A DNA stretch of 64,000 bases from Clostridia bacterium. GTDB taxonomy: Bacteria; Bacillota; Clostridia; Oscillospirales; Acutalibacteraceae. The notes below the pieces were generated by a model. That model was given only the letters and a program-made list of their open reading frames with translations. It ran no database searches and was not told where the DNA came from. Where the stretch lies: assembly GCA_017631795.1 (NCBI GenBank), contig JAGBSO010000030.1, forward strand, positions 248,001 through 312,000, in the 5' to 3' direction. Below are positions 42,271 through 49,620 of the stretch, one piece after another (within the stretch, counting starts at the first letter, position 1; each line of letters opens with the position of its first letter). Made by a program: the position numbers and the translations under genes.

Positions 42271-42996
42271 TTAAATTAATGACGCAGCAGCTTTGTCAAT
42301 AAAAATATGAACATTGTCATGCTTCTGAAGGATTGATGCGGGGCAGGCAGGAGAGATTTCACCTTTGATCATGTCATGGATTGCCTGAGCTTTTGCTGTG
42401 CCTTCTGCAATGAGAATGATTTCCTTAGCATTGATTATTGATTCAACACCCATTGTGATTGCTTCTCTGGGTACTTCTTCTTCACGGTCAAAGTAAATCT
42501 TGTTTGCTTCGATTGTGCTGTCTGTAAGCTTTACTTTATATGTACCTGCTGTGAAGGCATCTGAGGGTTCATTGAAACCGATATGACCGTTTCTGCCGAT
42601 GCCGAGCACCTGAATATCAATTCCGCCTGCATTTTTTATAGCTTCATCATAAGATGCGCAGTATTCTTCTGCATTTTCAGGATTACCGTTGGGAACATGT
42701 ACATTTTCTTCTTCAATATCAATATGATTGAAAAGATTTTCATGCATGAATGTATAGTAGCTGTTTCTGTCTGATGCAGGGATTGAACAGTATTCATCAA
42801 GGTTGAAAGTTTTTACATTCTTGAATGATACTTCACCTGCGTTGTATGCAGCAATGATCTTTTTATATGTTGCAACGGGAGATGCACCTGTTGCAAGTCC
42901 GAGAATTGCGTCGGGTGAGCTTTTTACTTTATTGAGAATAATTTCAGATGCAGCCTGTGCAATTTCTTCTGTGTTGTTAAAAATTCTGATATCCAT
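42271..42996 (-). CDS. nagB: Glucosamine-6-phosphate deaminase
   Basis: Converts glucosamine-6-phosphate to fructose-6-phosphate and ammonia. Motifs: LGLATGASPVATY, FNLDEYCSIPASDRNSY with the catalytic Asp, and GIGRNGHIGFNEP with the catalytic His. ATG 42996 is preferred: the upstream ATG at 43011 overlaps its ribosome site GGAGAG. This gives 241 residues, the usual NagB size. The ammonia released is of interest beside the ammonia-type carbamoyl-phosphate synthase of this window. Confidence 0.94.
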   Translation of the reverse strand: MDIRIFNNTEEIAQAASEIILNKVKSSPDAILGLATGASPVATYKKIIAAYNAGEVSFKNVKTFNLDEYCSIPASDRNSYYTFMHENLFNHIDIEEENVHVPNGNPENAEEYCASYDEAIKNAGGIDIQVLGIGRNGHIGFNEPSDAFTAGTYKVKLTDSTIEANKIYFDREEEVPREAITMGVESIINAKEIILIAEGTAKAQAIHDMIKGEISPACPASILQKHDNVHIFIDKAAASLI

Positions 42997-43029
42997 TGAA
43001 TAACTCTCCATTATTTTATATTTATTCTA

Positions 43030-43058
43030 ATATTAACATAACGGTGCATACATTTCAA
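43030..43058 (-). promoter_or_regulatory. Promoter of nagB
   Basis: Minus-strand TTGAAA (43058-43053), 17-base spacer, TAATAT (43035-43030). Confidence 0.55.
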
Positions 43059-43176
43059 TGGTTTTGTGAATTTTTTTGCAAGTTGATTATTACATAGCTG
43101 CCTTTATAAAAACTTGAATTATTGACAGGTAAAATCTGCATCACTTAAAAAAATGACAAAAATTACCAAATAACTA

Positions 43177-43205
43177 TTGACAAATAATTACAGTAATGGT
43201 AATAT
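43177..43205 (+). promoter_or_regulatory. Promoter of spo0A with overlapping repeats
   Basis: TTGACA (43177-43182), 17-base spacer, TAATAT (43200-43205). The -35 region reads TTGACAAA, one base from the reverse 0A-box TCGACAAA, and ATTACC (43162-43167) / GGTAAT (43198-43203) form an inverted repeat around it. Autoregulation is possible. Confidence 0.55.
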
Positions 43206-43260
43206 ATGGTAGGATTTGGGAATTGAAAAAAGAAATTGAGTGGAAAATGTATTAAATTTT

Positions 43261-43277
43261 TCCGGTAGTTAACCGGA
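43261..43277 (+). other. Hairpin in the spo0A leader
   Basis: TCCGGT / ACCGGA, 6-bp perfect stem with a 5-base loop, 12 bases before the AAGGAT ribosome site. It could tune translation; no U-run follows, so it is not a terminator. Confidence 0.4.
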
Positions 43278-43298
43278 CAGAAGAAAGGATAAACATAA

Positions 43299-44075
43299 AT
43301 GAAAAATCAACTTAATGTACTGATCACCGAAGAACGAAATGAATTCGGAATCTCATGTGTAAAAGCCCTTGAAAAGAACGGATGCAATGTAACAGTCACA
43401 GCAAAAGACGGCAATTATGTGTTAGCGGGTGTTGAAAGACATAAACCTGACGTGCTGATAATGGAAGCTTTTATGCCGGGGCTTGATGCTCTTGGAGTGT
43501 TGAAAAAGTTCAATCAGGAATATTCAGCCAATAAACCATTGGTGTGTGTTATTTCAGGTGTCGGTAACAGTGATTTTGAGCAGCAGATTCTCTCTGCAGG
43601 TGCTGATTATTATTTTATCAAGCCTGTTGATGCAGATGTTATTGCGGACAGAATTATGCTGCTTTCATCGGTCGGCGGAAAAAATACTTCTCTTGATTTG
43701 AACCGCAATAAAAATTCCGATGCGCAATTGGAAGTTACCGTATCTGAAATAATGCATCAGATCGGTGTGCCTGCGCATATCAAAGGTTATCAGTATCTCA
43801 GAGAAGCAATTATTCTTTCTATCAATAATACCGATATGATGAATTCTGTTACAAAAGTGTTGTATCCTACTGTTGCAAAAACTTTCAATACTACTGCTTC
43901 ACGTGTTGAAAGAGCAATCCGTCATGCAATAGAAGTTGCATGGGACAGAGGTGATGTTGATGTTTTGAGTGCATATTTCGGATATACAATTCAGAATACG
44001 CGCGGAAAACCTACAAATAGTGAATTTATTGCTATGATAAGTGATAAACTCAGACTTAAAATGAAAATATCATAA
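43299..44075 (+). CDS. spo0A: Sporulation response regulator Spo0A with Glu at the phosphoacceptor site
   Basis: Master regulator of sporulation entry. The C-terminal DNA-binding domain (residues ~150-258) is very well kept: [64 protein letters not shown]. The N-terminal receiver (1-~125) is altered: the phosphoacceptor Asp of PDVLVLDxxMP is Glu56 in [11 protein letters not shown] (GAA, 43464-43466); the acidic pair DD is Glu11-Glu12 (TEER); the conserved Thr of TAFG is Ser in ISGVG; the Lys of KP is present in IKPVD. Glu at this site often mimics the phosphorylated state and cannot be phosphorylated in the usual way. Ribosome site AAGGAT; terminator downstream; single-gene transcript. Confidence 0.95.
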   Translation: MKNQLNVLITEERNEFGISCVKALEKNGCNVTVTAKDGNYVLAGVERHKPDVLIMEAFMPGLDALGVLKKFNQEYSANKPLVCVISGVGNSDFEQQILSAGADYYFIKPVDADVIADRIMLLSSVGGKNTSLDLNRNKNSDAQLEVTVSEIMHQIGVPAHIKGYQYLREAIILSINNTDMMNSVTKVLYPTVAKTFNTTASRVERAIRHAIEVAWDRGDVDVLSAYFGYTIQNTRGKPTNSEFIAMISDKLRLKMKIS

Positions 44076-44081
44076 TAACCG

Positions 44082-44122
44082 ATAACAGAAGTGAGCATTT
44101 TTCTTGCTTCTGTTATTTTTTT
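44082..44122 (+). terminator. Terminator after spo0A
   Basis: Stem ATAACAGAAG / CTTCTGTTAT with an inner loop, followed by seven T residues. Confidence 0.85.
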
Positions 44123-44130
44123 ATTTTGTA

Positions 44131-44159
44131 TTGCAATACCGAAAATTATTTTGTAAAAT
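44131..44159 (+). promoter_or_regulatory. Promoter of the GH127 gene
   Basis: TTGCAA (44131-44136), 17-base spacer, TAAAAT (44154-44159). Confidence 0.65.
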
Positions 44160-44181
44160 AAGCTTATTCGGAGGTGTTGAT

Positions 44182-46005
44182 ATGAAACTTATTGATTTCA
44201 GAAAAACAGATCTGACAGACGGATTCTGGAAAAAACAGGTTGATGTTGTCAGCGAAGTCAGTGTATATAATGTTTATAAACGTTTTGAGGAGACAGGCAG
44301 ATTTGCTGCTTTGAATTGCACCTGGAAAAAAGGTGATCCTTATGAACCCCATATTTTCTGGGATTCAGATATTGCCAAGTGGATTGAAAGTGTTGCATTC
44401 ATAATTGAAAAAAGACCTTGTCCCGAGCTGGAAAAGGTCGTTGATGAAGTAGCTGTTGTAATGGAAAATAATGCCGATGAATACGGATATTTCAACTCAT
44501 GTTATCTTGTTCATGATAAACCCCGTTGGTCAGACAGAACTGATCATGAGCTTTATTGTGCAGGACATCTTGTTGAAGCAGCAGTTGCGTATTATGTGGC
44601 AACAGGCAAAAGAAAGCTTCTTGATGTAATGGAAAAATATCTTGATTATATCTATCAGGTGTTTGTTGTTGACGGTTCAGCAGATTTTATAACACCGGGT
44701 CATGAAGAAATTGAACTTGCGCTCATAAAGCTTTACGACCTTACAAAAAATGAGAAATACCTTGATCTGTGTTCTTTCTTCATTGATAACAGAGGAAATT
44801 CAACAGATAAAGAATATCCCGGTGTTGCACATAAATATTCACAGAGCCATCTGCCTGTAAGGGAACAGAAAACAGCAGAAGGACATTGTGTCAGAGCTTG
44901 TTATCTTTACACAGGAATGGCAGATCTTGCAAGACTGACAGGTGATAAAGAGCTTTCAGATGCCTGCAAAGCTATATTTGACGATATAATTTATAGGAAA
45001 ATGTATATCACAGGCGGTATTGGGTCAGCAGGAAGGGGAGAGGCTTTCACAATTCCTTATGATCTTCCTGACCTTACAGCATATTCGGAAAGCTGTGCAG
45101 CTCTGTCGCTTGCATGGTTTGCACAGAGAATGCTTCTGATTGAAAATGATTCAAAATATGCAGACACAATAGAAAAAGTCCTTTATAACAACGGACTTTC
45201 ATCTGTTTCACGGGACGGTAAAGCATTCTTTTATGTGAACCCTCTTGCAATAAGAACACATCTGCTTGAAAGAAACACTTCGCAGGAGAATACACATGAA
45301 AATCTCACAATAACACAGCGTAAAGAAGTTTTTGATTGTTCATGCTGTCCTCCGAATATCACAAGGTTTATTGCATCCGTTGCTGATTTTCTTTATACAT
45401 ATGATGAAGATACTGTTTATGTGCATCAGTATATGGCAAGTGAAACAAAGACTGAAAACTTCTGTATAAGTCAGAAAACGTCATATCCGGATAACGGCAA
45501 AATTGAAATCAGAACAGGTAATATCCGTAATATTGCTGTGCGTATTCCCGGTTGGTGTGAAAAATACACTCTTTCTGTAAACGGCAGAAATGAAGATGTT
45601 GAAATAATAAATGGTTATGCATATATTAAAAACCTTTCCTCAGAAAGTGTTATAATGCTTGACTTTGATATGACTCCTTTTGTTGTTTATCCGACATCAA
45701 AAATCAAGGATTATATTTCACGTGCAGCGGTGCAGAGAGGCCCTGTTGTTTATTGCGCAGAAGGTGCAGACAATAATTTTCCGATAATGGCATTCAGACT
45801 CAATACTGATACGGAATTTGAAGAAGAATACAGTGATTTTTACGGTACATATACACTCACTGCCACAGGCAGAATTCCTCTTGAAAAAGAAGAGTTATAT
45901 TCCCGTCGTAAGGAAGAGATGATTGATACAAAAGTCCGACTTATTCCTTATTTCGGTTTCGCTAATAACGGTGAAAGTGATATGGAAGTTTTTCTTTATT
46001 ATTAA
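44182..46005 (+). CDS. GH127 beta-L-arabinofuranosidase
   Basis: Retaining glycosidase releasing beta-L-arabinofuranose, as HypBA1 does from plant hydroxyproline-rich glycoproteins. ATG 44182 follows GGAGGTG. The zinc-thiolate centre is visible: Glu and Cys in AYSESCAALSL and the Cys pair in FDCSCCPPNITRF, one of which is the unusual Cys nucleophile. The N-terminal part (LTDGFWKKQVDVV, PHIFWDSDIAKWIE, GHLVEAAVAYY) is the alpha/alpha barrel, followed by beta domains from ~residue 410. Length 607 is near the usual 640-660. No signal peptide, so it acts on sugars taken into the cell; a GPH symporter is encoded downstream at 48014. Confidence 0.9.
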   Translation: MKLIDFRKTDLTDGFWKKQVDVVSEVSVYNVYKRFEETGRFAALNCTWKKGDPYEPHIFWDSDIAKWIESVAFIIEKRPCPELEKVVDEVAVVMENNADEYGYFNSCYLVHDKPRWSDRTDHELYCAGHLVEAAVAYYVATGKRKLLDVMEKYLDYIYQVFVVDGSADFITPGHEEIELALIKLYDLTKNEKYLDLCSFFIDNRGNSTDKEYPGVAHKYSQSHLPVREQKTAEGHCVRACYLYTGMADLARLTGDKELSDACKAIFDDIIYRKMYITGGIGSAGRGEAFTIPYDLPDLTAYSESCAALSLAWFAQRMLLIENDSKYADTIEKVLYNNGLSSVSRDGKAFFYVNPLAIRTHLLERNTSQENTHENLTITQRKEVFDCSCCPPNITRFIASVADFLYTYDEDTVYVHQYMASETKTENFCISQKTSYPDNGKIEIRTGNIRNIAVRIPGWCEKYTLSVNGRNEDVEIINGYAYIKNLSSESVIMLDFDMTPFVVYPTSKIKDYISRAAVQRGPVVYCAEGADNNFPIMAFRLNTDTEFEEEYSDFYGTYTLTATGRIPLEKEELYSRRKEEMIDTKVRLIPYFGFANNGESDMEVFLYY

Positions 46006-46012
46006 ATAGGTA

Positions 46013-46041
46013 TTGAAAATCAGAATCTCTTATGTTATAAT
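46013..46041 (+). promoter_or_regulatory. Promoter of the secreted phosphoesterase gene
   Basis: TTGAAA (46013-46018), 17-base spacer, TATAAT (46036-46041). Confidence 0.8.
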
Positions 46042-46088
46042 TTGTTAGTAAAATTTGTAAGCAGCAATGCTTATACGGAGGTAAAACT

Positions 46089-47270
46089 ATGAAAATGTCA
46101 AAAAAAGTTATTTCTGTAGTTTTGGCTTGCATGATGCTCTTTACAGCTATTGCTTGTGTTGCATCAGCAAAAACTAGCGCAGAAGCCGACACACATCTTC
46201 AGTTCAATGCTGACGGTGAATTCAAGATTCTTCAGATTGCTGATATGCAGGATGGTTTCCCCATGAAGTTGGCAACAAAGAACCTTATCAAAAAAGCAAT
46301 TGAAACTGAAAACCCCGACCTTATTGTGCTTACAGGTGATAACATCAACGGCACAGCAGGTGAATCAATTACATATGCATCTGCAATCAATGAATTTATG
46401 AGCATTTTTGAAAAATACGGTATCCCCGTTGCTGCGGTTCTCGGCAACCATGATGCTGAAGGTAAAATCACAAGAGCTCAGCAGATCGAAGTTTATGAAA
46501 AGTATGATTGCTTTATCGGTTGTGCAGGCGAAGATATGGGCAACTACACATGTGGTACATACTATGTTCCCATCTATTCATCAACAGATGCAAACGATAT
46601 GCTTTTCAATATCTGGATGATCGACTCAGGTGACTATAATAAGGAGAACGACCTTGGCGGTTATGCTGCAGTTACAAAATCTCAGATTGAATGGTACAAA
46701 AAGGCTGAAGCAGAACTCACAGCTGCAAACGGCGGTGAAGTTGTTCCTTCATTCATGTTCCAGCACATCGTAGTACCCGAAATTTTTGATGCTCTTGAAG
46801 TTGCTGACGAAACAACAGGTACTTGCTCAAACGGTGATAAGTATTACAAACTTCCCGAAGGCGCAAACGGTGTTCTTCCCGAATACCCCTGCCCTCCCAA
46901 CTATAACAACGGTCAGTTTGATGCTTTCCATGAAAACGGCAACGTTCTTGCTATGTTCTTCGGTCACGATCATCATAACACTTACGAAGTAGATTACAAG
47001 GGTATCAAACTCTGTAACACTCCCGGTGCAGGTTTTTCAACATACAACAGTGAAAATATCGGTGTAAGAACAATCACTATCAATGAAAATGATTTTACAA
47101 CATTTGAAACAGAAGTTGTTACATACCTTGAACTTTTTGCTGATGATGCTGCAGCAATTGCACTTTATGAGCTTAATTCAGATACAACTGATGTATGGAC
47201 AAAGATTGTTGCATTCTTCAAGTATATTGCACTTTCTGTTGAAAATATCCTCGGTTCTCTCAATTTCTGA
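46089..47270 (+). CDS. Secreted metallophosphoesterase
   Basis: Exported calcineurin-like phosphoesterase (393 aa) with the signal peptide MKKVISVVLACMMLFTAIA-type start after MKMS. Metal motifs run in order: ILQIADMQ, VLTGDNI, LGNHDAEG, FMFQHIVVP, FFGHDHHNTYEVDYKG. The layout resembles the purple-acid-phosphatase/Dcr2-like branch. In the first motif the usual D-x-H is D-M-Q, so one metal ligand is changed. Substrate could be phosphate esters outside the cell; none is shown. GGAGGT stands 6 bases before ATG. Own promoter and terminator. Confidence 0.82.
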   Translation: MKMSKKVISVVLACMMLFTAIACVASAKTSAEADTHLQFNADGEFKILQIADMQDGFPMKLATKNLIKKAIETENPDLIVLTGDNINGTAGESITYASAINEFMSIFEKYGIPVAAVLGNHDAEGKITRAQQIEVYEKYDCFIGCAGEDMGNYTCGTYYVPIYSSTDANDMLFNIWMIDSGDYNKENDLGGYAAVTKSQIEWYKKAEAELTAANGGEVVPSFMFQHIVVPEIFDALEVADETTGTCSNGDKYYKLPEGANGVLPEYPCPPNYNNGQFDAFHENGNVLAMFFGHDHHNTYEVDYKGIKLCNTPGAGFSTYNSENIGVRTITINENDFTTFETEVVTYLELFADDAAAIALYELNSDTTDVWTKIVAFFKYIALSVENILGSLNF

Positions 47271-47288
47271 TAAATTTATACTTTTTGC

Positions 47289-47325
47289 ATAAAAAGGTTT
47301 GGCTTTTTGCCGAACCTTTTTTTTC
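47289..47325 (+). terminator. Terminator after the phosphoesterase gene
   Basis: Stem AAAAAGGTTTGGC / GCCGAACCTTTTT with a TTTTT loop, ending in a T-run. Confidence 0.9.
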
Positions 47326-47346
47326 TTATAAAATCATTTTATTATA

Positions 47347-47375
47347 TTGATTAATATCTCTATCAATGCTATAAT
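47347..47375 (+). promoter_or_regulatory. Promoter of HAD/GPH pair
   Basis: TTGATT (47347-47352), 17-base spacer, TATAAT (47370-47375). Confidence 0.65.
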
Positions 47376-47400
47376 AAAAACAATAATGAAGAGGTGTTGT

Positions 47401-48012
47401 ATGAAATTAGATATTTATGATTTTGACAAAACTATGGTTCCGTTTGATACAGGTGCATTGTTCTGGATTTACTGTTTGCTGCATTATCCGTGGATAATTA
47501 TCTGTGGTCCATACCAGCTTGCTGCCGGAATCCTTATGTTGCTGAAAGTAGCAGATCTGACAACAGTCAAAGGTCCGTTCTTTTCATTTGTCCGTCTGAT
47601 ACCGCTTGAAAAAGCAGTAAAAAAATTCTGGGATAAGTATGAATCAAAGGTTTTTGACTGGGCAAGAAAAGAAAACAGAGAGCGTTTTTCGGTTGTTATC
47701 AGTGCTGGTCCTGATTTTCTTATGAATGAAGCTAAAAAACGTATCGGATTTGATGATCTTATTTGCACAAAGCATGATAAAAACGGTAAGATTATCGGGA
47801 AAAATTGCCATGATTCCGAAAAAGTCAGACTTTTCCGTGAGAAGTATCCTGATGCACATGTTGTGAATGTGTATTCGGACAGTATAGAAAATGATATGTA
47901 TATTTTTTCGTTGGGAGAAAGATGTTATAATACAGTCAACGGCGAAAGAATTTACTTTGATTTTGAAGAAAAGTACGGTATAAAACCCGAAGAATTGATG
48001 AGTGGTGAATAA
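47401..48012 (+). CDS. HAD-family phosphatase (HAD-IB-like)
   Basis: Haloacid dehalogenase-fold phosphatase of 203 residues. Motif I is DIYDFDKTMVPFD with the nucleophile Asp; motif II is SAGPDF; motif IV is NVYSDSIENDM. The cap inserted after motif I is hydrophobic (WIYCLLHYPWIIICGPYQL), hinting at membrane contact. ATG 47401 follows AAGAGGTG; a TTG upstream is inside the promoter. The substrate is unknown. The symporter ATG begins one base after its stop, so the two are coupled. Confidence 0.8.
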   Translation: MKLDIYDFDKTMVPFDTGALFWIYCLLHYPWIIICGPYQLAAGILMLLKVADLTTVKGPFFSFVRLIPLEKAVKKFWDKYESKVFDWARKENRERFSVVISAGPDFLMNEAKKRIGFDDLICTKHDKNGKIIGKNCHDSEKVRLFREKYPDAHVVNVYSDSIENDMYIFSLGERCYNTVNGERIYFDFEEKYGIKPEELMSGE

Positions 48013-48013
48013 C

Positions 48014-49531
48014 ATGGGAAAAATTAAACAATTTCTGGACAGAAAAATAGTAAATACTGATGTCGGAGCTGAGACATATCTGACATGGAAAGAGGCAATT
48101 TCTTACACATTGGGCAGAGGTGCTCAGGGAATGAGTACATCAATGACTGCATCCAAATATGTCAACTATTTCATAACAGATATTCTGCACATCAGTGCAG
48201 ATATTGCATCAAATATCCGCCTGTGGTGTGGTATTTTTGATGCTATCAATGATCCTATCATGGGCGTTATTGTTGACAAAACAAGAACAAAGCACGGTAA
48301 GATGCGTCCTTACATAAGAATTGCACCGTACTTTGTTTCATTGTTTATGCTCATGTTCTTTGTCGGATCAAATAACTTGCATGAAACAGTCAAAATTGCA
48401 CTTACTGTAATTGCTTTTGTCGGTCTTGATGTTACATACACAGCATTTGACGTGCCAATGGGTGCACTTGCTTTCAGTATGACACCGAACGGAACGGAAC
48501 GAACAAAACTTTATGGTATTGCAGCAATCGGCAGAATGATCATCGGTGCTATTCCTGCAGGGCTTGTTGCTTTTGCTGCATGGCTTCCTTATTTCAATGA
48601 AAATCTTGATAAAGCATATCTTGTTGCAGCTGTATTATCAGCCGTATTTATCATTATTTTTACAAGATTTACTTTTGCAAATACAACAGAACGTCTTGAG
48701 CATCATGAAGAAGTTCCGAAACTTGCAGAATGTTTCAAACTTCTTTTTACAAACAGACCTTTGTTCATGCTTTTCCTGGGAAATATTTTCTTTGTTCTTA
48801 TCAAGGTTTCCGAACAGGCATCATTCTATTTCGCATATGATTCACTTTTCAATGCTAAATATAACGGACTTCTTGATATAGTTAAAGCTCCCGGTTCAGT
48901 TCTTGCAGCTGTAATTGTTCCGATGATTGTTCAGAAACTCGGCGCAAAGTCCGATTCCAAGAAATTCTATCAGATCTGCTGTATCTCAGGTATCGTATTC
49001 AACGGTCTGTATGCGCTTACAACTTACAATGGTATACTCAATAAGCCGGTTGATGAACCCGTTTCAACAGGTATTGGTGTTCTTGTTCTCGCATTCTCAA
49101 TGCTTGTTACATTTCCGATTGAATTCAAAAATCTTATGCAGAAAGAAATGGAAGCGGAAACTGTTGACTACGTTGAGTGGAAATCAGGCAAACGTGTTGA
49201 AGGTACAATGCTTTCAATCATGAGCTTTACAGGTAAACTTGAAGGAACGCTTTCTTCATTCATCTGTCTGAGAGTTCTTTCAAAGACCGGTTACGTTGAA
49301 CACACAACTAATATTCCCACTGTTCAGAATCTTGCAACAAGAAGAGGCTTGTTTGCAATGACAACTATTTTCCCGCTTGCAGGTTTTGCTCTTATGCTTA
49401 TTCCCATGATGTTCTATAATATCACAGGTGAAAAACATCGCCAGATGATGAAAGAAATCATGGCCCGAAGAGAAGCAGCCTATGAAGGTGAAAACAAAAA
49501 AGCAAATAAATTTGATGAAATTGAATTATAA
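48014..49531 (+). CDS. GPH-family sugar:cation symporter (MelB-like)
   Basis: Twelve-helix symporter of 505 residues. The family signature IFDAINDPIMGVIVDKTRTK followed by HGKMRPYIRIA is complete, with the cation-site Asp residues; AFDVPMGALAFSMTP in helix 4-5 and KSGKRVEGTMLSIMSF in the second half also fit. It carries glycosides, pentosides or hexuronides with Na+ or H+. Start ATG 48014 (MGKIKQFLDRK) has GGTGA upstream. Lying after GH127, it could import arabinosides that the cytosolic arabinofuranosidase then splits; that link is inference. Confidence 0.9.
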   Translation: MGKIKQFLDRKIVNTDVGAETYLTWKEAISYTLGRGAQGMSTSMTASKYVNYFITDILHISADIASNIRLWCGIFDAINDPIMGVIVDKTRTKHGKMRPYIRIAPYFVSLFMLMFFVGSNNLHETVKIALTVIAFVGLDVTYTAFDVPMGALAFSMTPNGTERTKLYGIAAIGRMIIGAIPAGLVAFAAWLPYFNENLDKAYLVAAVLSAVFIIIFTRFTFANTTERLEHHEEVPKLAECFKLLFTNRPLFMLFLGNIFFVLIKVSEQASFYFAYDSLFNAKYNGLLDIVKAPGSVLAAVIVPMIVQKLGAKSDSKKFYQICCISGIVFNGLYALTTYNGILNKPVDEPVSTGIGVLVLAFSMLVTFPIEFKNLMQKEMEAETVDYVEWKSGKRVEGTMLSIMSFTGKLEGTLSSFICLRVLSKTGYVEHTTNIPTVQNLATRRGLFAMTTIFPLAGFALMLIPMMFYNITGEKHRQMMKEIMARREAAYEGENKKANKFDEIEL

Positions 49532-49535
49532 AATC

Positions 49536-49571
49536 AATGAACCGATAGTTTTCTGTCGGTTCATTTTTTAT
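49536..49571 (+). terminator. Terminator after the GPH symporter gene
   Basis: Stem TGAACCGATAG / CTGTCGGTTCA with a TTTT loop and a T-run. Confidence 0.88.
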
Positions 49572-49600
49572 TTGACTTTTATTTTAACCTATAATAAAAT
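49572..49600 (+). promoter_or_regulatory. Promoter of the 853-residue lipoprotein gene
   Basis: TTGACT (49572-49577), 17-base spacer, TAAAAT (49595-49600). Confidence 0.6.
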
Positions 49601-49620
49601 ATCAGACAGGAGGTGCTTTT

